64,000 bases of DNA, taken from positions 1 through 64,000 of the forward strand of contig CAYSXI010000008.1 of NCBI GenBank assembly GCA_964434955.1, given 5' to 3'. Positions 52,314 through 61,060 of this stretch are shown here, in pieces (the first letter of the stretch is position 1; the number at the start of each line of letters is the position of its first letter). A program made the translations under genes and the position numbers. The stretch comes from JANQLU01 sp964434955 (GTDB lineage Bacteria; Planctomycetota; Planctomycetia; Pirellulales; Pirellulaceae). The notes below the pieces were generated by a model. The model did not search any database. It saw nothing but the letters and a program-made list of their open reading frames with translations, and had not been told where the DNA came from.

Positions 52314-53348
52314 TTGGAACCCGACACGTTATTGTTTGAATCTTCGCCTTTTGGCTCTCTCGATGCCATGGTGGAGCAGGATTCCCGGGTGGCCTACCTC
52401 TATCTTCACGCACCCCAACATTCCAATTTCGGTACGCGTGCCGTCTGGATTCGGAACCTGATCAAAGGGCCCTTGGTCCTCTCGGATCAGGAAATGCAGA
52501 TGGGCATTCCCCCGGTTCTTCCAAGAACCTATTGCGCCACCCCCGACGGCTCACCTCCGCTGAAAACCGACAAGCTGAGATTCGTTTGGTTCGAAGAAGG
52601 CAACGGAGTTGCCCTGCTGGAAGACGAAGATATTATCGCGGTGATTCCGCCCTGGAGTGGCATGGAGAGCTTTCACGGTTATTCGCGTGAATGCCGAACC
52701 GAGAACCCGATCTGTTGGCCAATGCCACAACAGTCCCATCTCGAAGTACGAGTCCGCCGGGCTGCCCAGTATTGGAAAAACTGGGAGCAACTGAACCCCT
52801 TTAAGACCTACCAGGAAGATTTTCTTGGGGCGCTGGCTGAGCGTTGGCCGGAACTCGATCGCTATTTTTCAATCGATGGAAATAAATGGCCGCCGAAGGG
52901 CGTTCAGTGTTTCAAAGACGGAGCGGACCTGGTCGCTGTGACCATCGGACTAGGGCTGTGTTCCATGCCCAATGTCGAACTGGCCACCGAAAACCCCTCT
53001 GCCATTCGCCGGATCGAGCTCGCAATGCGCATTCCGTCAGAAGCCGATCTCGAATCTTTGTTGGGTTGGATCAGCGGATTGGCAAACTTTCCCTGGCATC
53101 AATTCACCTGGCTCGGACACGGGCATACGAGTTCGTTGCCACCCGGGCTGTTAGATGGTTTTGAGGCGGTCTTTTTCTGCCACGACCAGTTTTCGACGCA
53201 GCCAATTAAAGCCAAACCGATTCAAGATGACCCCGTCAACTTGCTTTGGCTGGTCCCTGTATCCGCGTCCGAAGCCGACGCGTCGCAAGCGGATGAAAGG
53301 GGTTCGGAGGCCCTGGTTGGGCAATTGGTGAAGCAGTCTCGAGTCTGA
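52314..53348 (+). CDS. Suppressor-of-fused (SUFU)-domain protein
   Basis: 344 residues. The C-terminal half (about 165-340) matches the SUFU fold seen in bacteria: RIELAMRIPS, FPWHQFTWLGHGHT and especially VNLLWLVPVSASEADASQADERG, the NL..LVP.s..E....e.G pattern. The N-terminal 150 residues are a separate alpha/beta part. Its bacterial role is not known in this context; in other settings SUFU-like domains serve as immunity proteins, but no toxin is adjacent here. TTG 52314 is the first start; ATG 52368 is the alternative. Confidence 0.8.
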   Translation: MEPDTLLFESSPFGSLDAMVEQDSRVAYLYLHAPQHSNFGTRAVWIRNLIKGPLVLSDQEMQMGIPPVLPRTYCATPDGSPPLKTDKLRFVWFEEGNGVALLEDEDIIAVIPPWSGMESFHGYSRECRTENPICWPMPQQSHLEVRVRRAAQYWKNWEQLNPFKTYQEDFLGALAERWPELDRYFSIDGNKWPPKGVQCFKDGADLVAVTIGLGLCSMPNVELATENPSAIRRIELAMRIPSEADLESLLGWISGLANFPWHQFTWLGHGHTSSLPPGLLDGFEAVFFCHDQFSTQPIKAKPIQDDPVNLLWLVPVSASEADASQADERGSEALVGQLVKQSRV

Positions 53349-53437
53349 ACCGCAACGAACGTTGCGACGCAAGCCGAACAGGCGGCCGAGGCGCAGAGAA
53401 TTGCCGAGAAAGAAGAAGGGTCGGGAAATGTTCGCGC

Positions 53438-53474
53438 AAAAAAGAACGCCGAGCTATCAAGGCCCGGCGTTCTT
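53438..53474 (-). terminator. Strong intrinsic terminator after the coiled-coil secreted gene
   Basis: A perfect 10-bp stem AAGAACGCCG/CGGCGTTCTT (53442-53451 and 53465-53474) followed on the minus strand by six T (53438-53443 complement; the stem and tract overlap by two). It ends the minus gene whose stop is 53495. Confidence 0.85.
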
Positions 53475-53494
53475 GGATTCGATTGAAGGCTCAA

Positions 53495-54220
53495 TTAGCC
53501 ACCGCGTCGACCCCGTCGTCGCTCTGGAAACTTGAATTCTTTGCCTTTCATTTTGCCAAAAGCCGTTTTTTGCTTTTCGGACAAAACTTCCATCAAACCG
53601 TCATTGGTTTTGGATTGCATTTCTTCCATCAGCTCGCGGATCGCTTCGCGATCGAACGAACCACCGTTTTGCATTTCTTCACGCATTTCCTGGAAGGATT
53701 CCTGCTGTTCTTTGCGAACGTCCGCGACAACCTTTTCCATTTTTTCAACTTGCTCTTCGCTGATCTCGAGCTTCTTTTGGATGTCTTTATTCATCAGCGC
53801 CCGGGCGCCCATTTGTTGGACAACCAATTCCTGGAGTCGTGTTTTTTGTTTTTCGCTGAGCAGCTTGTTCATTTCTTTCTGGGCGTCAGCGTTCACCTTG
53901 GCGAGTGTTTCGCGAATCTCGGCCATTGCTTCCTGGCGTTCTTCGCGGTCCATATCGCGCAGCCCTTCCATTTCGGCTCGCATTTCTTCCTGGACGTCTT
54001 CCATGATGTCACTGATCTTTTGCATGGCATCTTCTGATAGTCCGATTTCTTTTTGGACTTCTTCCATACGAAGGAGAGCCATCGACGAATTATTGCCGCC
54101 GCCCATACCTCGCATACCAAAGCCGCCGCCGCCACGTCGTTGGGCTTCGAGGCTGTTTGTGAGCAAAACGGTCAACATCAAAAGTGCGGCGACGCTCGCC
54201 AGGATTTTTGCAATTCGCAT
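53495..54220 (-). CDS. Secreted coiled-coil protein
   Basis: About 241 residues. Signal peptide (MRIAKILASVAALLMLTVLLTNSLEA), a glycine-rich linker and then about 190 residues of methionine- and glutamate-rich helix (MEGLRDMDREERQEAMAEI, MNKLLSEKQKTRL). The helical, Met/Glu-rich style resembles Spy/CpxP-like envelope-stress proteins, but the family motif LTxxQ is not clear. GAGAG 5 nt before ATG 54220 supports that start over GTG 54232. The opposite strand holds a mirror ORF that is a shadow. Confidence 0.75.
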   Translation of the reverse strand: MRIAKILASVAALLMLTVLLTNSLEAQRRGGGGFGMRGMGGGNNSSMALLRMEEVQKEIGLSEDAMQKISDIMEDVQEEMRAEMEGLRDMDREERQEAMAEIRETLAKVNADAQKEMNKLLSEKQKTRLQELVVQQMGARALMNKDIQKKLEISEEQVEKMEKVVADVRKEQQESFQEMREEMQNGGSFDREAIRELMEEMQSKTNDGLMEVLSEKQKTAFGKMKGKEFKFPERRRGRRGG

Positions 54221-54525
54221 CAGAGCTCTCACTGATTAATTGAGATGGTGTGGATAGAGCGGAATAGTATTTGATTTCAAACCAAAACCAGTGTCAAAGT
54301 GCCCCGCTCCCAAAATCGTTCAAAAACACCTTTTTTTGGGCAGAACCAACCTCTTTCCCGTGTTTTGGACCCAGCCTCCTGGAATTCTGCCGAGTGGATG
54401 CTGTCAAAACATTGTTTCGAGCCGCGACGTCGAGGCTGTTTTTGTTTCGCTTTTCATCAAAGTTTCATGCTTCCCGATCAGACTTTCGGAGGTGTTTCTC
54501 GAGTTTACACGACAACAGGTGAGTC
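54221..54525. other. 305-bp divergent gap
   Basis: Between the secreted coiled-coil gene and the SHD1-like gene. It must hold promoters for both; no distinct element is clear. Confidence 0.4.
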
Positions 54526-55794
54526 ATGATTCGCATTTTCGCTGTATTGATCTTTGTCCTGACTTTTGGGGCAACGAATGCTCCTTCTCAAACCGCGAAA
54601 CAGGGAAAGGACGGAACCGACCGCGATCCAAAGCAGGAGACGCTGGATCCGGATGAACAAGCAAAGAAAGCCGCCGAAGCGCGCGATCAAGCGGCAAAGA
54701 AAATCCTTGATGATGCGCTTCGCACGTCCCATTTGACCGGTCGACCGATCTGTCTGTTCGCGGGCGACCCGGAAGATCGTTTGGTTCAGGAGATCATCGC
54801 GATCTGTCGAAACTCAAAACCGATTCGAAATCAACTCGATCAGCTTATCACGATTACGATTCATTCCGATTCGAAAGCGTTTGCTGACCTTCGTCCCAAA
54901 TTTGGCACTCCAGGAAAAGTCAAACCGCCTGCGTTTTTCATTTTTGATGCAGACGTAAAACTGCTCGGGTTTTTCACGGGCAAGCCCGATGAGAATTACA
55001 ATTTTTTCCTCAATCGAATCAAGGAGGCTCGAGCCGAAGTCGGCGCGACCCTGGATCCTGCAACCGCGCGAAAGCTTGAAGCCGCTTTAAGAGAATCGAA
55101 ATCCTTTCGAGAAAAGTCGGAATTCTATTCGGCGGCGAAGATCATCGCTCCTTTTTACAAGCTGCTTCCCGAAGATGGAAAAATTTCCAAAAGCGATCCG
55201 CTCCGTCAACTCAAAAAATACCGCGGCACGATCAAGTCCGACATTGCCTCAATCTTCGCGAAGCTCGCCGAGGACATTCGCACCGACCCAGGTGCCGATG
55301 CCCAAAAACTGGTCGACATTGGTTTTCGGATTACCGACGCGGAATCGGTCGGCAAGCTGGATTCCGAATTTGCCGAGAGTGCCATGGTTTTTCAGGAAGC
55401 GTTGAAAACAAAACTTCATTTTAAAAACGCGCTCGAAGATTTTCGGACCGTCAAAAAAATCTATGCATTGAAGGGAAAGGCGTCGCCAGAGAGCATTCAA
55501 AGCATTCTCAAAATCGCCAGAAAACACCCGAAAACAAGCCTTCAAAAAGATATTCGAACGTTCGCCGAACGCCGCTTCGGAATCGATGAAAAATGGAATT
55601 TCTGCATCGGCGAGTCGCGCAACTGGCAAAGTAAAAAAGGAGAACATTCCATCTATGCCCGGCCGATTGCTTGTACCGAATCTGAAATCGTCATCGAAGA
55701 TGTCAGCGGTCGCCTGATTCGTGTGGATGCGTCAAAGCTGAGTCAATCTGATATCGATTGGATTCGGGCGGCTTTTCGAACGGGGCAAAAATAA
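54526..55794 (+). CDS. Secreted protein with thioredoxin-like and SHD1-like regions
   Basis: 422 residues with a signal peptide (MIRIFAVLIFVLTFGATNAPSQ). Residues about 65-165 have a thioredoxin-like order (RPICLFAGDPEDRLVQEII, KPPAFFIFDADVKLLGFF) but no CxxC. A helical middle follows. The last 55 residues (RNWQSKKGEHSIYARPI then VSGRLIRVDASKLSQSDIDWI) match the SLA1-homology-domain-1 pattern (W...G....A.......V.L....G....V....LS..D), common in planctomycetes. A GGTGAG box precedes the ATG. A terminator follows directly. Confidence 0.82.
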   Translation: MIRIFAVLIFVLTFGATNAPSQTAKQGKDGTDRDPKQETLDPDEQAKKAAEARDQAAKKILDDALRTSHLTGRPICLFAGDPEDRLVQEIIAICRNSKPIRNQLDQLITITIHSDSKAFADLRPKFGTPGKVKPPAFFIFDADVKLLGFFTGKPDENYNFFLNRIKEARAEVGATLDPATARKLEAALRESKSFREKSEFYSAAKIIAPFYKLLPEDGKISKSDPLRQLKKYRGTIKSDIASIFAKLAEDIRTDPGADAQKLVDIGFRITDAESVGKLDSEFAESAMVFQEALKTKLHFKNALEDFRTVKKIYALKGKASPESIQSILKIARKHPKTSLQKDIRTFAERRFGIDEKWNFCIGESRNWQSKKGEHSIYARPIACTESEIVIEDVSGRLIRVDASKLSQSDIDWIRAAFRTGQK

Positions 55795-55795
55795 A

Positions 55796-55830
55796 GCCGA
55801 GACCTTTTTTGATCTCGGCATTCTGTTTTG
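55796..55830 (+). terminator. Intrinsic terminator after the SHD1-like gene
   Basis: GCCGAGA/TCTCGGC stem (55796-55802 and 55813-55819) with a 10-nt T-rich loop and then a T-rich tract, starting one base after the TAA stop. Confidence 0.55.
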
Positions 55831-55900
55831 ATTTTGGCGACTTGACTTGAACGGCTTTGATTGAGGCTTTGATCAATCAAGTCGATCGGACTGCGCGGCG

Positions 55901-57094
55901 TTAGTCCCAGTCTTCTTCGTCGTCCTCTTCTTCATCGTCGCCATCGTCACCTTCCTCGAGGTCTTCGTCCTCTTCTTCCTCCTCAGCTTCGTCGTCGTCT
56001 TCTTCCCAATCGCCATCGTCGTCGTCGTCTTCCTCGTCCCACTCTTCTTCCTCGTCGTCGTCTTCGACTTCTTCCCAGTGGTCCTCTAGTTCCTCGTCGT
56101 CTTCTTCTTCATCTCCTTCTTCGTCGTCCTCATCCCAGTCGCCGTCATCGTAATCATCGTCGTCTTCGTCGTCGAGGTCGTCGCCCTCTTCACCTTCCTC
56201 GAGCTCATCGTCCTCTTCTTCATCGACGTATTCATATTCTTCGTCGTCGTCTTCTTCGTCGTCGTCATACATTTCTTCTTCGACCCAGTTTTCTTCGTCT
56301 TCGACTTCGTTGACGACCGGAGTTTCCGAAGGGTTGGCCAGATTCTCATCGCCCGCAATCGTGACGGCAGGGTCTTGAGATTCGACGTTCAAAGAATCAG
56401 TGTTATCTTGTGAGATAGCGACGCTCACGTTTGACTCCTCAAGTTCACTTTCAATCATGTTGGATGACGTTGAAGACGTGGTTCCATTTTGTGGTGTTAG
56501 TACGGTTTTCGGCAACCCGCGTCCCTTTAATTCATTGGCTCTCGGCAAGGCTTCCAAATTAGCCAAACCAAATGCCTCCAAAAACTTGGGGGTCGTTCCG
56601 TAAAAATAGGGTCGGCCCAGTTCTTCACTTCGGCCAGCGATTTTGACGAGTCCACGATCGAGCAATTGCCGCAGCATTTCACCACAACTAACACCGCGGA
56701 CCGCTTCAATCTCGGATTTCAGTATCGGCTGTCGGTAGGCGACGACTGAAAGAGTTTCCATTGCTGGCACCGATAATCGAACGGTTGCAGGGACGTGATC
56801 CAGTCGACGAAGCCAGCTCGCGAACTGTGGGCGTGTCATCAACTGATAACCGCCGGCAATTTGCTTAATGTGAAAAGACCGGCCAACTTCATCGTATTTT
56901 TGGTTAAGTTGTTTGACTAACGTCCGCGCTTTCGTTCCATCCTCCAGGCCGGCCAAATGCGCGATTTTACGGCTGTTCATCGGGCTTGAGGCCAGAAAAA
57001 GAACGGCTTCAACTCGGCCCGACTCGGAAAGTTCGGTAAGCTCGCTTGGCGCGGACACGTTTGCCGGTTCGGTAGTATCGTGCGAAGATGTCAT
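55901..57094 (-). CDS. scpB: Segregation and condensation protein ScpB with long acidic tail
   Basis: 397 residues. Residues about 27-190 are the ScpB double winged-helix core (VEAVLFLASSPMNSRKIA, METLSVVAYRQPILKSEIEAVRG), which with ScpA clamps the SMC condensin. After a linker the last 135 residues are almost only Asp, Glu and aromatic residues, with a pI that must be extremely low. The core is of normal length, so the tail is an addition. GGAG precedes ATG 57094. scpA is not adjacent. Divergent from the cysteine desulfurase. Confidence 0.93.
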   Translation of the reverse strand: MTSSHDTTEPANVSAPSELTELSESGRVEAVLFLASSPMNSRKIAHLAGLEDGTKARTLVKQLNQKYDEVGRSFHIKQIAGGYQLMTRPQFASWLRRLDHVPATVRLSVPAMETLSVVAYRQPILKSEIEAVRGVSCGEMLRQLLDRGLVKIAGRSEELGRPYFYGTTPKFLEAFGLANLEALPRANELKGRGLPKTVLTPQNGTTSSTSSNMIESELEESNVSVAISQDNTDSLNVESQDPAVTIAGDENLANPSETPVVNEVEDEENWVEEEMYDDDEEDDDEEYEYVDEEEDDELEEGEEGDDLDDEDDDDYDDGDWDEDDEEGDEEEDDEELEDHWEEVEDDDEEEEWDEEDDDDDGDWEEDDDEAEEEEEDEDLEEGDDGDDEEEDDEEDWD

Positions 57095-57187
57095 GAAACT
57101 CCTTGATTTCGCTGAATCATAGCCGCGTCGATTGGTTCAGCAATAGCATTTTCGCCTCCCTAGGCTGCAAGTCATTTTACTGAATTT

Positions 57188-58363
57188 ATGCCTGCTTCGG
57201 TTTATCTAGATTACAACTCGACCACTCCGCTGGATCCTCGCGTTGCGGATGAAATTCATCAGGCGAACTTGCGCCCTTTCTTGAATCCGGGAAGCCAGCA
57301 TCAACTTGGGCAAAGGGCTCGCAAATACCTGGAGCAGTGCAAGACGGAAATTGTTCGGATTCTCGGTGGACATTGTGATCGCGTCGACGCGGACCGGATC
57401 GTCATCACGAGTGGAGGAACGGAATCAAACAACCTGGCATTGATTGGGGGTGGCCAATTTCAAAAGCGAACCTTGAACCGAACAGGAATCGTTGTTTCTT
57501 CCATTGAACATCCAAGTATCCTTAATGCGACCGAGTATTTAAAATCGCAGGGATTCGACGTCCAAACTTGGGCAAGTGATGCCGATGGTGTTTGCTCGAT
57601 CGATCGGCTTGACGACTTGGTCGACGAAAACACGGCCCTCGTGAGCTGTATGGTCGCGAACCATGAAACGGGCGTGATTCAACCGGTTCAACAGGCGGCG
57701 GCTTTTTGCCAATCAAAAGGAGTTTTATTTCATAGCGATGCATCCCAGGGAATCGGAAAAATCCCGCTTTCTTTTGCGGACCTGGGCGTGGACTTAATGA
57801 CAATTTCTCCACATAAGTTTTACGGGCCACGGGGAGTTGGAGGATTATTGGTCCGCTCAAAGGTTGAAATTGACCCACTGCTTTACGGGGGCAGTCAACA
57901 ATTGGCGTTGCGGCCGGGAACGGAAGATATTGCTTTGGTTGCCGGTTTCCTCCGTGCGACCCAGCTTGTTTCTGAGCGACTCGAGGCTTCGGCCAGCATC
58001 GAGAAGTTACGTGATCTCTTGGAAAGGCGAATCGAGGAATCGGTCGGTGAGATCGTCATCAACGGTCGTAACGCGGAAAGATTGCCCAATACGTCCAACA
58101 TTGGATTCGCGAACTTGAATCGCCAGGCGATCTTGATGGCTGCGGATCTGGAAGGGCTTTGTTTCTCGACGGGATCGGCTTGTGCCAGCGGTTCAAGTGA
58201 GCCATCGCCGGTCCTTCAGGCCATGGGGCTTGATTCCAAATTCATCGAGGGCTCAATTCGCCTGAGTTTGGGCGTGGATACTACCCGCGAAGAGGTCGAT
58301 CATACGGTGGATCGATTTGTCGAAATTGCCACCCGTCTTCGTCGATCTCTTTCGGCTAGCTAA
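57188..58363 (+). CDS. Cysteine desulfurase (NifS/IscS family)
   Basis: 391 residues. Provides sulfur for iron-sulfur clusters and tRNA modification. PLP lysine Lys210 in SPHKFYGPRG; the reactive cysteine Cys332 in STGSACASGSSEPS, the IscS-type loop. DASQ at 184-187 contacts the cofactor. Group I (IscS/NifS-like) because of the longer Cys loop. No iscU or iscA gene is next to it; 124 nt upstream of dnaA. Confidence 0.94.
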   Translation: MPASVYLDYNSTTPLDPRVADEIHQANLRPFLNPGSQHQLGQRARKYLEQCKTEIVRILGGHCDRVDADRIVITSGGTESNNLALIGGGQFQKRTLNRTGIVVSSIEHPSILNATEYLKSQGFDVQTWASDADGVCSIDRLDDLVDENTALVSCMVANHETGVIQPVQQAAAFCQSKGVLFHSDASQGIGKIPLSFADLGVDLMTISPHKFYGPRGVGGLLVRSKVEIDPLLYGGSQQLALRPGTEDIALVAGFLRATQLVSERLEASASIEKLRDLLERRIEESVGEIVINGRNAERLPNTSNIGFANLNRQAILMAADLEGLCFSTGSACASGSSEPSPVLQAMGLDSKFIEGSIRLSLGVDTTREEVDHTVDRFVEIATRLRRSLSAS

Positions 58364-58487
58364 ACTGCCGCATTTGGCCCCGGGAACAGGTAAAAATATC
58401 CGCTTTTTCCGGGGAAAATAAGTGAATGGATGGCTCGTGGAAAAGGGCAAAAAATGGTAAAATTCGGGGTCCTGAGACTACCGATTT

Positions 58488-59660
58488 TTGCTTGATTTTC
58501 CGGCGGAAATTTTGGCCGATTCCTTCACCATTCAATTCGACTTTTCCGACCTGGATGATTCCTTTGCGCCGGTGGCTGCGCGGCTTCCTTCCTTCGTTGG
58601 CGATATTCAGAACAAGTTGGTTTTCCAGCTTTATAACCGCTTGGGAGAATACCTGAATGAAGAAGACCGGATCGAACAAAACTTAGGTCAATTCTCGCCG
58701 ATCATTTTTTATGGGCCTGGGTACAGTGGCAAGAGTTGCCTCGCGATTGCTTTTGCCAAGCGAATTGTCGAACAATTCGGTCATCGATTGGCCTCACCGA
58801 AGATCATCCGCGTTTGTGTGGCCGAGTTTTGTCGCGACTTTGGCAAGTCAATTTACACGCAGACTTCCGATGACTATCTGCGACGTTTTGAAACGCCGGG
58901 CGTCATCTTGTTTGAGGACTTGCAGAAGATATCGGGCCAGCCTCGAGCAGCATTGCAACTTGAAAAGTTGATCGATCAGTTCATTGATAACGGCCAAATC
59001 GCCCTGTTTACGTCGCGTTCAGCACCCCATTCGCTTTCGATGATCACAGATCGGCTGGCTTCCCGAATTTCTGCGGGCACGCTTTTACCAGTCAATTTTC
59101 CGGGGCCGGTGGGCAAACAACAGATCATCGAGCAGCTGCAGGCCCAATTTGATCAAGAGCTGTCGACCGATACGATCCATTCTCTTTCGCTTCGGAAGAA
59201 TGTTTCGTTTGCCGACATCTCTCAGCATTTCTGCCACGCCAAAGTCAATCAAATCGAGGCGAAGTCGCAGGAGGATCCGCCCCGTCCAGGTTCATTTGAT
59301 TCTCAGCAAGAATCCGGGGAACTTGTTGCGAGAATTTTGGATATCGTTTGCCGGCGAATCGATATCGACCTCGAGACCATTCAGGGAAGTTCACGTCAGA
59401 AAAGAATTGCCTTCGCGCGAAACATTTCGATTTTCATGATTCGAAACAAGACCCAATTGAGTTACCAGAAAATCGGTAATTACTTTTCAGGCCGCGATCA
59501 CTCGACCGTCATGCACGCTTACAACAAGATTGCCTCAACCCAGGATCTACCGGAAGTGGTCGATCTGATTGAACACGTCAACGATCAGCTTCATGACCAT
59601 GCCGTTTCGGTACAGGCGGTTTCAGTATCGGCCGATTCAAAGGAGTACAGGTCCCGATAA
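58488..59660 (+). CDS. dnaA: Chromosomal replication initiator DnaA lacking domain I
   Basis: 390 residues. The AAA+ domain has Walker A GPGYSGKS at 76-83 and Walker B ILFEDLQ at 140-146, where Phe-Glu replaces the common Asp-Asp pair of LLIDD. Domain IV carries YQKIGNYFSGRDHSTVMHA (the DnaA signature GRDHSTVxHA at 335-344). The AAA+ core begins within about 40 residues, so domain I and most of domain II, used for DnaA-DnaA and helicase contacts, are missing. An in-frame TGA at 58473 rules out a longer start in this frame. Start is TTG 58488; the first in-frame ATG is far inside the AAA+ domain. dnaN follows after the candidate oriC. Confidence 0.9.
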   Translation: MLDFPAEILADSFTIQFDFSDLDDSFAPVAARLPSFVGDIQNKLVFQLYNRLGEYLNEEDRIEQNLGQFSPIIFYGPGYSGKSCLAIAFAKRIVEQFGHRLASPKIIRVCVAEFCRDFGKSIYTQTSDDYLRRFETPGVILFEDLQKISGQPRAALQLEKLIDQFIDNGQIALFTSRSAPHSLSMITDRLASRISAGTLLPVNFPGPVGKQQIIEQLQAQFDQELSTDTIHSLSLRKNVSFADISQHFCHAKVNQIEAKSQEDPPRPGSFDSQQESGELVARILDIVCRRIDIDLETIQGSSRQKRIAFARNISIFMIRNKTQLSYQKIGNYFSGRDHSTVMHAYNKIASTQDLPEVVDLIEHVNDQLHDHAVSVQAVSVSADSKEYRSR

Positions 59661-59927
59661 CCTATGGAAAAACTGTTGATCATTTGTTGAATTCTGTTGA
59701 TATCTGGCAGGTGTATGTTTTCTGCCTTGATGTTTCCAGTTTTCGACAAACTTATCGATTGGTTTTCGACGAGTTAGTGACGATTCGATAACAGCTTTTC
59801 AACAGTCAAAAATCAAAGAATTGCCGAACCATTGGATTGCGAACCGCGTTTTTCAACAGATTTTGGTTCGCATTAATAAAAACAATAAAAAACAGATAAG
59901 TAAAAGATAGTTCTGGAAGGATCTTTT
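59661..59927. other. Candidate oriC in the dnaA-dnaN gap
   Basis: 267 bp. Three TGTTGA copies at 59674, 59685 and 59695 (spacing 11 and 10 bp, so on the same face of the helix) and two inverted TCAACA copies at 59799 and 59853. TGTTGATCA, TGTTGATAT and TGTTGAAAA differ from the DnaA-box reverse complement TGTGGATAA at only two positions. An AT-rich stretch of about 40 bp (59872-59912) just before dnaN could be the unwinding element. No perfect TTATCCACA is present. Location beside dnaA is also typical of oriC. Confidence 0.65.
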
Positions 59928-61046
59928 GTGAAACTCAAGATAAAACGCGATTCCTTTTTTGCTTCGTTTCAATTGGCGGCAGCGGTTGCACCGAGCCGCA
60001 GCCCCAAACCGATCCTGCAAAATATCAAGATCGAATGCACGGAAGACAAAACAACACTAACGGCGACAGACATGGAAGTCGGCGTACGTATGGAGGTTGC
60101 CGACGTCGAGGTCGAAGCGGCTGGCGCGGCGATTATTCCCGTGTCACGATTGAGTTTGATTCTTCGTGAAAGCACCGATGATGAATTGGTGATCGATGCG
60201 GATTCTGAACGGACGATCATCACAGGCCAGAATTGTCGGTTTGAGCTCCAGGGTCAAAACCCTGACGAATTTCCGATGATCAATGAGTTCAACTCGGAGT
60301 CGTATTTTGAGGTTAGCTCCAATGTGTTCCGCGAGTTGATCAAAAGGACGCTTTTTGCGACCGACGCGGAAAGTAGCCGTTACGCTTTGGGCGGCGTTCT
60401 TCTGGAATTTGAAGAAGCCAAAATCATTGCGGTTGGAACGGACGGCCGTCGATTGGCAAAAATGGAAGGCGTTATCAATGCCGTCGGAGATCCTGGGACC
60501 GGCGGTCAAACAACGATCGTTCCCGCCAAAAGCATGCAATTGATGGATCGGATTTTGCCAAGTGGCGAAGAGCCAGTCAAAGTTGCCACGCAACAAAATG
60601 ATCTCGTCGTCAAACAGGAAAATGTTGTATTCTCTACTCGGCTCGTCGAAGGGCGATTTCCGAAATGGAGAGATGTCATTCCAACGCGACAGGATTCGAC
60701 CAAAATCGATATCCCGGTTGGACAAATGCATAGCGCGCTGCGACAGGCGGCGATTGTTGCAAGCGAGGAAAGCCGCGGAATCGACTTCACTTTCAAACAG
60801 GGTTCATTGGTACTCTCGAATTCAACTGCCGATGTGGGGCAATCGCGAATTGAGATGCCGGTGCCTTACGACGATAGCGAAATGACGATCACCCTGGATC
60901 ATCGGTTCGTTGCCGACTTTTTGAAGGTCCTTGAGCCGGATAATAACTTTACGCTCGACATTGAGGACGGCGAATCGGCCGCCTACTGTCGAAGTGGCGA
61001 GAGTTACGGCTATGTCATCATGCCGCTTTCCCGAGACAGGAATTAG
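59928..61046 (+). CDS. dnaN: DNA polymerase III sliding clamp (beta subunit)
   Basis: 372 residues, usual length. The three-domain clamp pattern is clear: N-terminal ILQNIKIECTEDKTTLTATDMEVGV, the RYALGGVLLEF motif near the middle, the VEGRFPKWRDVIP motif, and the C-terminal YVIMPLSRDRN (MP.R motif). GTG start with GGAAGGA 6-7 nt upstream. 14 nt separate it from the dciA-like gene. Downstream of the candidate oriC. Confidence 0.98.
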   Translation: MKLKIKRDSFFASFQLAAAVAPSRSPKPILQNIKIECTEDKTTLTATDMEVGVRMEVADVEVEAAGAAIIPVSRLSLILRESTDDELVIDADSERTIITGQNCRFELQGQNPDEFPMINEFNSESYFEVSSNVFRELIKRTLFATDAESSRYALGGVLLEFEEAKIIAVGTDGRRLAKMEGVINAVGDPGTGGQTTIVPAKSMQLMDRILPSGEEPVKVATQQNDLVVKQENVVFSTRLVEGRFPKWRDVIPTRQDSTKIDIPVGQMHSALRQAAIVASEESRGIDFTFKQGSLVLSNSTADVGQSRIEMPVPYDDSEMTITLDHRFVADFLKVLEPDNNFTLDIEDGESAAYCRSGESYGYVIMPLSRDRN

Positions 61047-61060
61047 GATCCGGTTACGAA

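Noticed and set aside
53532..54239. Plus-strand 235-residue open frame opposite the secreted coiled-coil gene
   Set aside because: It mirrors the highly biased GA-rich coding strand; the minus frame has a signal peptide, ribosome site and terminator, while the plus frame is a Ser/Cys-rich shadow.
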